Positions 1-7,090 of a stretch of 18,056 bases of DNA are shown here, piece after piece. Every line of letters starts with the position of its first letter. Position 1 is the first letter of the stretch. The stretch is taken from contig DATKEG010000146.1 of assembly GCA_035544515.1 (NCBI GenBank), positions 1 to 18,056 of the forward strand, in the 5' to 3' direction. Source of the DNA: DATKEG01 sp035544515. Lineage in GTDB: Bacteria; Acidobacteriota; Vicinamibacteria; Fen-336. The position numbers and the translations under genes were made by a program. The notes below the pieces were generated by a model. That model saw only the letters and a list, made by a program, of their open reading frames with translations, had not been told where the DNA came from and ran no database searches.

Positions 1-14
1 TCCTCGCCTGGGAA

Positions 15-43
15 TTGACTGCGGCGGCTCACTTCGTTACGTT
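15..43 (+). promoter_or_regulatory. Putative sigma70-type promoter for the kinase-nagB operon
   Basis: A TTGACT box at 15-20 (one mismatch to the -35 consensus) is followed after exactly 17 bases by TACGTT at 38-43, a weak -10 box. A transcript would start near 50, only about ten bases before the ATG at 60. No Shine-Dalgarno sequence lies before that ATG, so the mRNA may be nearly leaderless. The -10 match is poor and the call rests mainly on the -35 box and spacing. Confidence 0.35.
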
Positions 44-59
44 CGGGTTCTTTCTTACC

Positions 60-983
60 ATGAAGAAGGTCCTCGTCGCAGGCGAGATCAACCCCGACCT
101 CATCTTGCAGGGATATCACTCCTTCCCGGAGCCGGGCAAGGAGGTGCTGGTCGACGACTTCGTGATGGCGCTGGGCAGCGCTTCGGCCATCTGCGCCATG
201 GGCCTCGCCCGCCTGGGCCGGCCGGTGGGCTTCGTCGGGAAGGTGGGGGTCGATCCCTGGGGCGATTACTGCCTGCAGACGATGGCCGCGGCGGGTATCG
301 ACGTCTCCCGGGTGGAGCGGAATGGGGCGCTCAAGACCGGCGTCACCGTGTCCATCTCCTCGCCGCGCGACCGCGCGCTCGTCTCGTTCGTGGGCGCGAT
401 GGCGGCCCTCCGCGGGGAGGACCTCCCGGACCGCCTGCTCGCGGACTTCCATCACCTGCACGTGTCGTCGTATTTCCTCCAGGAGGGGCTGCGCCCGGCC
501 CTGCCCGGCGTGCTGGCGCGCGCGCGCCGCGCGGGGCTGACGACTTCCGTGGATCCGGGTTTCGATCCCCGGGAGCGGTGGGGACCCGATGTGCTCGAGG
601 CACTGCGGGAGGTGGACGTGTTCCTGCCCAACGAGGTGGAGCTGGCGGCGCTCGGCGGAGTCGCGGATCCCGGAGAGGCGCTGCGGCGGCTCGACAACGG
701 GCGCACGCGCATCGTGGCCAAGCTCGGACCGCGCGGCTGCATGACGCTCGACGACGCGCGCACCCTGAGCGCGCCCGCCTTCCCCGTGGCCCCGGTGGAC
801 ACCACGGGCGCCGGCGACTCGTTCAACGCGGGCTTCCTCCACGCCTGGCTGGACGGACGGCCGCTGCCGGAGTGCCTGCGCTGGGGGGCGGCCTGCGGGA
901 GCCTGTCCACGCGCGGGGTGGGCGGCACGGCCCGGCAGGCCGACGCCGCGGAGGTCGAGGCCCTGCTGCGAGCCGCGTCATGA
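60..983 (+). CDS. PfkB-family carbohydrate kinase
   Basis: This is a 307-residue ribokinase/PfkB-type kinase, expected to phosphorylate a sugar or sugar derivative with ATP in the cytoplasm. The N-terminal strand with GEINPDL (8-14) and the Gly/Ala-rich GSASA (39-43) are typical of the substrate-binding region. NEVE (191-194) matches the NxxE Mg/phosphate motif. DTTGAGDSF (247-255) is the family signature with the anion hole and catalytic Asp253. I chose the ATG at 60 because MKKVLVAGE aligns with family N-termini; an in-frame TTG at 15 would add an unlikely leader and sits on the -35 box. Its stop overlaps the start of nagB (ATGA), so the two are probably translationally coupled. That neighbour suggests an amino sugar substrate (glucosamine- or GlcNAc-like), but the exact substrate cannot be read from the sequence. 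Confidence 0.9.
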   Translation: MKKVLVAGEINPDLILQGYHSFPEPGKEVLVDDFVMALGSASAICAMGLARLGRPVGFVGKVGVDPWGDYCLQTMAAAGIDVSRVERNGALKTGVTVSISSPRDRALVSFVGAMAALRGEDLPDRLLADFHHLHVSSYFLQEGLRPALPGVLARARRAGLTTSVDPGFDPRERWGPDVLEALREVDVFLPNEVELAALGGVADPGEALRRLDNGRTRIVAKLGPRGCMTLDDARTLSAPAFPVAPVDTTGAGDSFNAGFLHAWLDGRPLPECLRWGAACGSLSTRGVGGTARQADAAEVEALLRAAS

Positions 984-1714
984 TCGACATCCGCATCCTG
1001 CCCGACAAGCGCGCCCTGGGGGCGGCGGCGGCGGCGGAGGCGGCCGCCATCCTCGCCGACGCCATCGCGCGGCAGGGGCACGCGAACGTGGTGGCGGCGA
1101 CCGGCGCCTCGCAGTTCGAGTTCCTCGACGCGCTGGCGAGCGCGCCGGGCATCGCCTGGAAGAAGGCCGTCTTCTTCCATCTCGACGAATACGTGGGGCT
1201 GCCCGACACGCATCCGGCCAGCTTCCGGAGGTACCTGCGGGAGAGGATCGTGAACCGCGTCCGTCCCGGCACGTTCCACTTCATCAAGGGTGATGCCGCC
1301 GACCCCGCCGCGGAGTGCCGGCGGCTGGCCGGCCTCATCCGCGACCGGCCCATCGACGTGGCCTTCGTCGGCATCGGGGAGAACGGCCACCTCGCGTTCA
1401 ACGACCCCCCCGCGGACTTCGAGACCCGGGAGCCCTACCTCGTGGTGGACCTCGACGAGGCCTGCCGGCGCCAGCAACTGGGCGAGGGGTGGTTCAAGAC
1501 GCTGGAGGACGTGCCGCGCCGCGCCATCTCGATGTCCGTGGCGCAGATCCTGCTATGCCGGAGGATCGTCTGCGTCGTGCCCGACGCGCGCAAGGCAAAG
1601 GCGGTCCGGGATTCCGTGCGCGGCGGGGTCTCTCCGCTGCGGCCGGCCTCGGCGCTGCAGCAGCACGGCGCGACCACCGTGTACCTCGACCCCGACTCCG
1701 CGGCGTTGCTCTAG
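980..1714 (+). CDS. nagB: Glucosamine-6-phosphate deaminase (NagB-like)
   Basis: This 244-residue NagB/SOL-family protein would convert glucosamine 6-phosphate to fructose 6-phosphate and ammonia, the entry of amino sugars into glycolysis. [10 protein letters not shown] (66-75) carries Asp69, equivalent to the catalytic Asp72 of E. coli NagB. The second active-site motif [13 protein letters not shown] keeps the essential His. It has Asn where E. coli has Asp141 and Asp where E. coli has Glu148. The Asn is common in Bacillus-type enzymes; the Asp is less usual. The protein is about 20 residues shorter than E. coli NagB and lacks the C-terminal allosteric segment. Its ATG overlaps the kinase stop by 4 nt, so coupling rather than a strong SD sets the start. 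No nagA is seen. A related sugar-phosphate isomerase/deaminase role is possible. Confidence 0.85.
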   Translation: MIDIRILPDKRALGAAAAAEAAAILADAIARQGHANVVAATGASQFEFLDALASAPGIAWKKAVFFHLDEYVGLPDTHPASFRRYLRERIVNRVRPGTFHFIKGDAADPAAECRRLAGLIRDRPIDVAFVGIGENGHLAFNDPPADFETREPYLVVDLDEACRRQQLGEGWFKTLEDVPRRAISMSVAQILLCRRIVCVVPDARKAKAVRDSVRGGVSPLRPASALQQHGATTVYLDPDSAALL

Positions 1715-1770
1715 CACCTCCCAAGGCGCTAAACGAGCGTCCGCTGCGCGCAGTGGAGCGTTCCCTGGCC

Positions 1771-1801
1771 CGCATCGCGAGGGCTCCGCCCGAGCGATGC
1801 G
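1771..1801. terminator. Hairpin between convergent nagB and ybaB (possible terminator)
   Basis: CGCATCGC (1771-1778) and GCGATGCG (1794-1801) form a perfect 8-bp stem around a 15-nt loop. It lies in the 131-bp gap between two converging genes, where a bidirectional terminator would be expected. There is no T-run on either side, so intrinsic termination is unproven. The surrounding bases contain further GAGCG/CGCAGCG words that look repeat-derived. Confidence 0.35.
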
Positions 1802-1845
1802 CTCAATGACGCTAGGCGCGGAACGGAGCGCAGCGCATGGCCGAA

Positions 1846-2157
1846 TTAGAACAGTCCCGGGATCTTCAGGCCGCCGGCCAGCCCGCCGACCTTCTCCTGC
1901 ACCGCCTCCTCGACCTTGCGCGAGGCCTCGTTGACGGCCGCGGTGACCAGGTCCTGCAGCATCTCGACGTCGTCCTTGTTCACGACTTCCTTGTCGATGG
2001 TCAGCGACTTGACGTTCTTCGACCCGTCCATGACCACGCGCACCATGCCCCCGCCGGCGCTGGCCTCCACCTCGAGGGCCGCGATCTCGCGTTGAAGCTT
2101 CTCCTGGGCCTGCTGGAGCTGCTTCATCATCTTCTGCGGGTTGCCGAAGGGGTTCAT
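1846..2157 (-). CDS. ybaB: YbaB/EbfC family nucleoid-associated protein
   Basis: This 103-residue protein has the full YbaB layout. It starts with MNPFGNPQKMMKQLQQ, continues with an amphipathic helix, then a beta region with GGGMVRVVMDG and SLTID, and ends with the second helix and the Gly-rich tail GGLAGGLKIPGLF. YbaB/EbfC proteins are small DNA-binding dimers thought to help organise the nucleoid. The start is set by a GAGG Shine-Dalgarno just upstream of the ATG. The gene begins 10 nt after dnaX ends, in the same direction, so it is surely co-transcribed. In many bacteria recR comes next, but here the next gene (nagB) is convergent and recR is absent. Confidence 0.93.
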   Translation of the reverse strand: MNPFGNPQKMMKQLQQAQEKLQREIAALEVEASAGGGMVRVVMDGSKNVKSLTIDKEVVNKDDVEMLQDLVTAAVNEASRKVEEAVQEKVGGLAGGLKIPGLF

Positions 2158-2167
2158 GGCGGCCTCC

Positions 2168-3793
2168 TCAAGAGGGCTTGGACTCGCGGACGTCCACCAC
2201 GCGCCCGCCGAACAGGTCGAGCGCCTCCTGCACGGCCGGCTCGCCCACCGCCTCGTCGCGCGCCCTGCGCCGCTCGTCTTCCTTCGGCGCGTCGGCCGCG
2301 GCCGCGCCTGCGGTCTCGGCCGCGACGATGCGGACCTTGCGCGCGCGGCCCGAGACCTTGCGTACGAGGTCGAGGTACTCGTCGAGGTGCGTCTCGGCCA
2401 GGCGAAAGAAGTCGGGCTGTACCTCCAGCACGAGCGCATCGCCCTCCTCACGCAACTGCGCGCCCTTGAGCGGCTGGGCCAGCGACGGGCGCGCCTGCGC
2501 CTGGGCGGCGAGCGCGCCGAGCAGGTTCTCCGCGGGCGCCGTGAGCGTCGGCTCCAGCGCAGGTGCGGGCACGGCGTTCGCAGACGGGGCGGCCGCGGTG
2601 GCCGGGGGTGGGGTCGCTCTCGCGATGGCTGGCGCCGGCGCGACACCGCCGGCCATCTTCTCGACGCGGTCCACCAGCTCGGCGAAGGGCATCAGACGGC
2701 GGAGCTGCACCAGCTTCAAGAGCGCCAGCTCCACGGTCACGCGCGCGTCCTGCGCCAGCCGCAGCTCCGTGTCGGCGCCGGTCAGCACCTCGACCACACG
2801 CAGCAGGTCCTCTTCGGAGAAGGTGTCGGACAGCGGGCGCACGCGCTCCCTCTCTTCCGGCGTGAGCGCGGCCAGGAGCGCGCTGCCCGCGGGCGCCAGC
2901 TTGAGGAGCAGGATCTCCCGGAAGTGGAGCAGCAGCTCGCGCACGAAGTTCCGGTAGTCGACGCCGTGGTCGGCCAGGCGCTCCACGGCCTCCAGCACGG
3001 CCAGGCTGTCGCCGGAGGCGACCGCGCGCGAGACGGCCAGCAGCAGCTCGCGGTCGATCAGCCCGAGCAGCGCGGAGACGTCCTCGTCGCGCACCTCCTG
3101 CCCGCTGAAGGACAGGACCTGGTCGAAGAGCGACAGCGCGTCGCGCACGCTGCCCTCGGCCGCGCCCGCGATGCGGCCGAGCGTCTCGTCCGAGACCTGC
3201 ACCTGCTCGCCCTTCGCCACCTCGCGCAGATGGGCCTGCAGCTCGCGCGCCGGGATGAGGCGGAAGTCGTATTGCTGGCAGCGCGAGACGATGGTGTCCG
3301 GGATCTTGTGGTACTCGGTCGTGGCGAAGACGAACTTCACGCGCGGCGGCGGCTCCTCCAGCGTCTTCAAGAGCGCGTTGAAGGCGCCCGTGGAGAGCAT
3401 GTGGACCTCGTCGATGATCCAGATCTTGAAGCGGTCGCGCGCCGGGTTGTAGCGCGCGCTCTCGCGCAGCTCGCGCACCTGCTCCACCCCGTTGTGCGTG
3501 GCGCCGTCGATCTCCTGGACGTCGAGCGAAGTGCCGGCCGCGATCTCCTGGCACGAGGCGCACTCCCCGCAGGGGTCGGGCCGGGGAGAGTCGCCCTTCG
3601 CGCAGTTGAGCGCCTTGGCCAGCACGCGCGCGGTGGTCGTTTTGCCCACGCCGCGGGGGCCCGAGAGCAGGAACGCGTGGCCGATGCGCCCTGAGGCCAG
3701 CGCGTTCTTCAGCGTGCGGGTGACGGTCGTCTGGCCCACGACCTCGTCGAAGGTCCGCGGACGCCACTTTCGCGCGAGGACGGTGTAGGCCAT
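2168..3793 (-). CDS. dnaX: DNA polymerase III subunit gamma/tau
   Basis: This 541-residue clamp-loader ATPase loads the sliding clamp on DNA and, in its tau form, ties the polymerase cores together. Visible motifs are Walker A GPRGVGKTT (45-53), the zinc module cysteines C64, C75, C78 and C81, Walker B IIDEVH (126-131), sensor 1 ATTE (157-160) and the SRC arginine-finger motif (170-172). A Pro/Ala-rich linker from about residue 375 to 435 precedes a C-terminal domain ending at 541. I see no A-rich slippery heptamer of the E. coli type, so a frameshifted gamma form is not supported. The gene lies 9 nt downstream of the SRP RNA and 10 nt upstream of ybaB, all on the minus strand. Confidence 0.97.
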   Translation of the reverse strand: MAYTVLARKWRPRTFDEVVGQTTVTRTLKNALASGRIGHAFLLSGPRGVGKTTTARVLAKALNCAKGDSPRPDPCGECASCQEIAAGTSLDVQEIDGATHNGVEQVRELRESARYNPARDRFKIWIIDEVHMLSTGAFNALLKTLEEPPPRVKFVFATTEYHKIPDTIVSRCQQYDFRLIPARELQAHLREVAKGEQVQVSDETLGRIAGAAEGSVRDALSLFDQVLSFSGQEVRDEDVSALLGLIDRELLLAVSRAVASGDSLAVLEAVERLADHGVDYRNFVRELLLHFREILLLKLAPAGSALLAALTPEERERVRPLSDTFSEEDLLRVVEVLTGADTELRLAQDARVTVELALLKLVQLRRLMPFAELVDRVEKMAGGVAPAPAIARATPPPATAAAPSANAVPAPALEPTLTAPAENLLGALAAQAQARPSLAQPLKGAQLREEGDALVLEVQPDFFRLAETHLDEYLDLVRKVSGRARKVRIVAAETAGAAAADAPKEDERRRARDEAVGEPAVQEALDLFGGRVVDVRESKPS

Positions 3794-3802
3794 GGAAGGA
3801 GC

Positions 3803-3934
3803 GGGCCGGCCCCACGTGAATCCCGGCTGTCCTGCGGCACACCCGAGGGTCGCCTGACCGTTGCTCCCTTCCGGGCCTGGCGGGGTTGGGCGCCTCGTGT
3901 TGCGCAGGGCCGGGACCCACGTGCGGCCGGCCCC
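3803..3934 (-). ncRNA. ffs: Bacterial small signal recognition particle RNA (4.5S RNA)
   Basis: On the minus strand the apical domain reads CAGGCCCGGAAGGGAGCAAC, matching the universally conserved SRP helix 8, with GGAA tetraloop (plus-strand 3869-3872), that binds Ffh. The flanks fold back on each other. A 25-bp-class terminal helix pairs 3910-3934 with 3803-3827, with one G/G mismatch and two G/U wobbles, and includes matching CACGTG and GGGCCGGCC blocks. The RNA would guide membrane-protein ribosomes with Ffh. The ends are inferred from the pairing and may be off by a few bases. It sits between tRNA-Ser and dnaX, as I recall for scr in Bacillus. Confidence 0.93.
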
Positions 3935-4018
3935 GACTAGACTACCACGTCAGGCCGCGCGGGCCTCCCGGCCTTTCCGCGCCGGTGCCCCCACTGTCGC
4001 TCGTGTCTTCAGGCCAGG

Positions 4019-4110
4019 TGGCGGAGAGAGGGGGATTCGAACCCCCGGAGGAGTTTCCCCCTCACATGATTTCCAGTCATGCCGATTCAGCCTGGCTCTC
4101 GCATCTCTCC
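4019..4110 (-). tRNA. tRNA-Ser (anticodon GGA)
   Basis: The minus strand folds as a class II tRNA. The acceptor stem is GGAGAGA/TCTCTCC and the anticodon stem is CATGA/TCATG around loop CTGGAAA, giving anticodon GGA for UCC/UCU codons. There is a long variable arm, and the T arm is GGGGG-TTCGAAT-CCCCC. The discriminator is G and the 3' CCA is encoded (plus-strand tgg at 4019-4021). The long variable arm and G73 are serine identity features. Confidence 0.96.
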
Positions 4111-4119
4111 GTCGTCGAG

Positions 4120-4147
4120 CAAGGGGGTGCTGCGCCGCACCCCCTTG
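4120..4147. terminator. Perfect 11-bp hairpin between the oxidoreductase and tRNA-Ser
   Basis: CAAGGGGGTGC (4120-4130) and its exact reverse complement (4137-4147) enclose a 6-nt loop. On the minus strand it lies 96 nt after the oxidoreductase stop and 9 nt before the tRNA. It could end that transcript, or mark a processing point before the tRNA. No U-tract follows on the minus strand, so it is not a classic intrinsic terminator. The rest of 4148-4243 shows only GC-rich words such as CGCTCGCTACGCGCGAG. Confidence 0.4.
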
Positions 4148-4243
4148 AACCCCCGCTCGCTACGCGCGAGTGAATCGCGCTTCGCTCGCCGCGGGCGAAC
4201 AGTCCAAGGTACCCGATCGGCGGCGGCTCGACAAGCGCGGGCG

Positions 4244-5680
4244 CTACACCTTCGACGGGACTTCGTAGGCCTTGCGGTACTCGCGGGTGAGGAGCTTGTC
4301 GGCGTCCTTGTCGCCCACGAACGTCTCCGACGCGGGGTCGAACGTGAGGGCGCGACCCACGCGGTAGGAGATGTTCGCGAGGTGGGGCAGGGCCGACGAC
4401 AGGTGGCCTTCCAGGGCGTCGCAGGTGACCTTCTTCGGGTCGCCGGCGCGGATGGCGTCGAGGAAGTTCTGGTAGTGCGGCCGTTCGATGCTGGTCAGCA
4501 CGAGCGGGTCGCTCCCACCGCCGCCGGACTCGGACGGCGCCTTCGCGCCCGGGCCCTTCTCGTCCTTGCGGCCGAGGTAGGCCTGCCACTGGCGGCCGTC
4601 GCCGTCGATCCACATCCAGCCCTTCGTCCCGTAGAAGAGGTTTCCGATCTTCTGCGTCCCTTCGTCGTTCGTGTGTCCGCCGCGCGTCGCGAACTCGAGG
4701 ATCTTGCCGTCGGCGTACTCGTAGACGGTGGTCTGCAGGTTCGGCGTCTCCTGCGACGCCGGCTCGCCGTAGTAGCCGCCCACGGACCGGATCCGCACGG
4801 GATGGCCGCTCTCGCGGAGCCCCCAGCGCGCGATGTCGAACTGGTGGGGACCCTGGTTGCCGGTGTCGCCGTTGCCGTAGTCCCAGTGCCAGTGCCAGTT
4901 GTAGTGGAAGCGGTTGCGGTTGAACGGCCGCTGCGGCGCGGGCCCGAGCCAGAGGTCATAGTTCACCTTGCCCAGGTACGCGCTGTCCCAGGTCGGCTCG
5001 TATTGGCTGGTCTCGACGTGGAGACGGTACTTCTCTCCCGGCTGCATCGCCCCGTCCGCGTAGCGCCCGATGGACGGCCGCGGCTTGAAGCACAGGCCGC
5101 GCGCCATGTACACCTCGCCGATGCCGCCGTCGTGGAGGAACTGGATGGCCTCGCGCACGGGCGGCCGGCTGCGGTTCATGGTGCCGACCTGGACCACCTT
5201 GCCGTAGCGCTCTGCGGCCTCGACCATCTTTCGCCCTTCCCAGACCGTGTAGGAGCTGGGCTTCTCCACGTAGACGTGCTTGCCGGCCTGGAGCGCCCAG
5301 ACGGTGGCCAGGGCGTGCCAGTGGTTCGGCGTGGCGATCACCACCGCGTCGATGTCCTTGTCGTCGAGGACGCGGCGCAGGTCCTGCTGGAAGGAGGGCT
5401 TGAACGTCGCCACGTCTTCCAGTCTCGCGTCGTTCGCGCGCGCCGCGAACAGGTTCTCGTCCACGTCGCAGAGGGTCTTGATCTCGGTGTTGGCCAGGCG
5501 CGCGAACCCCCGCTTGAGGGAGTCGCCCTGGCCGCGGATGCCGATATTCGCGAGCACGACCCGGTCGTTGGCGCCCACCACGCGCGAGCCGAGCACCGCC
5601 TTTCCGGCAGTGACGGCCGCCGCGGCCATCAGGGACCGGGACGTGAAGTCCCGCCGGGAGATCTTCTTCGGCTTCGACAT
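4244..5680 (-). CDS. Gfo/Idh/MocA family oxidoreductase with Tat signal
   Basis: This 478-residue NAD(P)-dependent oxidoreductase is probably exported folded. The N-terminus has a twin-arginine motif SRRDF (8-12) followed by an Ala-rich hydrophobic stretch (18-30). After it comes the Rossmann strand VVLANIGIRGQG (41-52). The ATPNHWH (116-122) and EKP (139-141) motifs are hallmarks of the family, with Lys140 the conserved catalytic/cofactor lysine. The middle holds an aromatic segment with WHWHWDYGNGDTGNQGPHQ, which carries the substrate-site His/Asp residues. Relatives with Tat signals act on sugars or cyclitols, but the substrate here is unknown. The start has an excellent SD (GGAGGTGAGCG before ATG). 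It is divergent from the YdjM-like gene. Confidence 0.92.
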   Translation of the reverse strand: MSKPKKISRRDFTSRSLMAAAAVTAGKAVLGSRVVGANDRVVLANIGIRGQGDSLKRGFARLANTEIKTLCDVDENLFAARANDARLEDVATFKPSFQQDLRRVLDDKDIDAVVIATPNHWHALATVWALQAGKHVYVEKPSSYTVWEGRKMVEAAERYGKVVQVGTMNRSRPPVREAIQFLHDGGIGEVYMARGLCFKPRPSIGRYADGAMQPGEKYRLHVETSQYEPTWDSAYLGKVNYDLWLGPAPQRPFNRNRFHYNWHWHWDYGNGDTGNQGPHQFDIARWGLRESGHPVRIRSVGGYYGEPASQETPNLQTTVYEYADGKILEFATRGGHTNDEGTQKIGNLFYGTKGWMWIDGDGRQWQAYLGRKDEKGPGAKAPSESGGGGSDPLVLTSIERPHYQNFLDAIRAGDPKKVTCDALEGHLSSALPHLANISYRVGRALTFDPASETFVGDKDADKLLTREYRKAYEVPSKV

Positions 5681-5869
5681 CGCTCACCTCCGTCCGACGT
5701 TCGTGCGGAAGCCGGCCTGCTGTTCGGCTTCGCGGGCCTGGCTCCTCCGGATGGTGAAGCATGACACAATCGGCCCCTCGCGAGCCACGCCCGCCGGAGG
5801 GAGGGGGCGGCGAGCGCGAGGTCGTTCCCCCGCGGCCGTGGACGGCCGGTCGGGTTAGTCTGGTCGGCC
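5681..5869. promoter_or_regulatory. Divergent intergenic region with TGGTGAAGCAT box
   Basis: These 189 bases separate two divergent genes and must hold both promoters. The clearest element is TGGTGAAGCAT at 5753-5763. Read on the minus strand it is ATGCTTCACCA, 72 nt before the oxidoreductase start. An almost identical box (TGGTGAAAGCAT) lies before the Tat-type esterase at 16821-16832. I could not identify convincing -35 boxes on either strand. Confidence 0.3.
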
Positions 5870-7090
5870 ATGGACAACCTGACTCACGCGCTGGTCGGCG
5901 CCGCGCTGGCGCACGTCGCCCTCCCGGCCGGCGCGCCCGCGCCCCGACGGCGGCTGTTCATGGCGGCGGGGGTGCTGGCCGCGAACCTGCCCGACGTGGA
6001 CCTCCTGTACGTCGGCATCACGCCGCCCCCGCTCGGGTACCTGCTGCACCATCGCGGCCACACCCACACGCTCGTCGGCCTGCTCGGCCAGGGTGTGCTG
6101 ATGGCGGCGCTGGGCGGGCTCGTGCCGCCGTTGCGCCGCCAGTTGGCCCTGGCCGGGGCGAGGTTCTGGGGGCTGATGGCCGTGGCGTTGGCCAGCCACC
6201 TCGCGCTCGACGCGGGCAACAGCTACGGCGTGCATCCGTTCCACCCGTTCGACTCGCGTTGGTACTACGGCGACGCGGTCTTCATCCTGGAGCCGTGGCT
6301 GTGGGTGCTGGTCGGCGTGCCCCTGGCCTGGAACGCGGGGGGCCGGGTCGCCGGCGCCGCGCTGGCCACCCTCCTGACGCTGCTGCCCGTGGCCATGGCC
6401 GTCGTGGGCATCGTCCTGCCCGGCGCGCTCGCGGCCCTCGCGCTGGCCGCGGCGGTGCTCGCGCGGTGGACGCGGCGGCTGTCGGCGCCGGCCGGCGCCG
6501 CGACCGCCCTGGGCCTGGGCACCGCCTTCTTCGCCATCCTCTTCGCCCTCTCGGCCGTGGCGCGGGCCGAGACGAGGACGCTGCTCGAACCGACGGCACG
6601 CGGTGAGATCGTGGATGTCGTCCTCAATCCCAACCCGGCCGACCCGCTGTGCTGGATGGCGATCGCGGTCGAGAAGGACGAGGCGGGCGGCCGTTACGTG
6701 CTTCACCGCGGGACGCTGTCCCTCGTGCCCGCCTGGCGGCCGCCGACCTCGTGTGCATCGCACCGCTTGGGGCGCGGCTTTTCCGCCGCGGGCGCAGCGC
6801 CGCCGGCCTGGGACGTGCCCGTGGCGGAGGCGCTCGAACGGCTCCGGAGCCTGGGCGAACGAGATTGCCGGGCCAGGGCCTGGCTGCGCTTCGGCCGGGC
6901 GCCGGCGCTGGGCGACGGGCTGATCCGCGACCTCCGGTTCGACAACGGGCGGGGCGGCAACTTCACCGCCATGCGTCTGGACCCGGACCACCGGGACGCT
7001 CCCTGCCCGGCGAACGTCCCGAGCTGGGCCATGCCGCGGGCGGACCTGTTGAGCCGCGACCCTATTCCACGTTCACCGGCCCGGGAATGA
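5870..7090 (+). CDS. YdjM-like membrane-bound metal-dependent hydrolase family protein
   Basis: This 406-residue integral membrane protein belongs to the YdjM/DUF457-type family. It starts with MDNLTHALVGAAL, in which the early Asp and His are family-conserved. LPDVDLLY follows near residue 43 and HHRGHTHTLVG near residue 61, giving the His/Asp cluster that led to the metal-dependent hydrolase label. Several hydrophobic segments follow, at about 75-95, 105-120, 138-155 and 160-195, with another before residue 230. The C-terminal half (235-406) looks like a soluble domain ending beyond the membrane part. Enzymatic activity in this family is not well shown. The SD before the ATG is weak. The 3' end overlaps the ada gene tail to tail by 18 bp. 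Confidence 0.85.
   Translation: MDNLTHALVGAALAHVALPAGAPAPRRRLFMAAGVLAANLPDVDLLYVGITPPPLGYLLHHRGHTHTLVGLLGQGVLMAALGGLVPPLRRQLALAGARFWGLMAVALASHLALDAGNSYGVHPFHPFDSRWYYGDAVFILEPWLWVLVGVPLAWNAGGRVAGAALATLLTLLPVAMAVVGIVLPGALAALALAAAVLARWTRRLSAPAGAATALGLGTAFFAILFALSAVARAETRTLLEPTARGEIVDVVLNPNPADPLCWMAIAVEKDEAGGRYVLHRGTLSLVPAWRPPTSCASHRLGRGFSAAGAAPPAWDVPVAEALERLRSLGERDCRARAWLRFGRAPALGDGLIRDLRFDNGRGGNFTAMRLDPDHRDAPCPANVPSWAMPRADLLSRDPIPRSPARE

Noticed and set aside
2141..3694. Long plus-strand open frame opposite dnaX, with similar long frames opposite 4244-5680, 8683-10392 and 10856-12697
   Set aside because: Arg/Ala/Leu-rich composition, no family motifs, and each lies antisense to a gene with clear conserved motifs. 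Such frames are expected in very GC-rich DNA.
2168..3793. Programmed frameshift in dnaX giving a gamma form
   Set aside because: No A-rich slippery heptamer with downstream hairpin was seen in this GC-rich gene.
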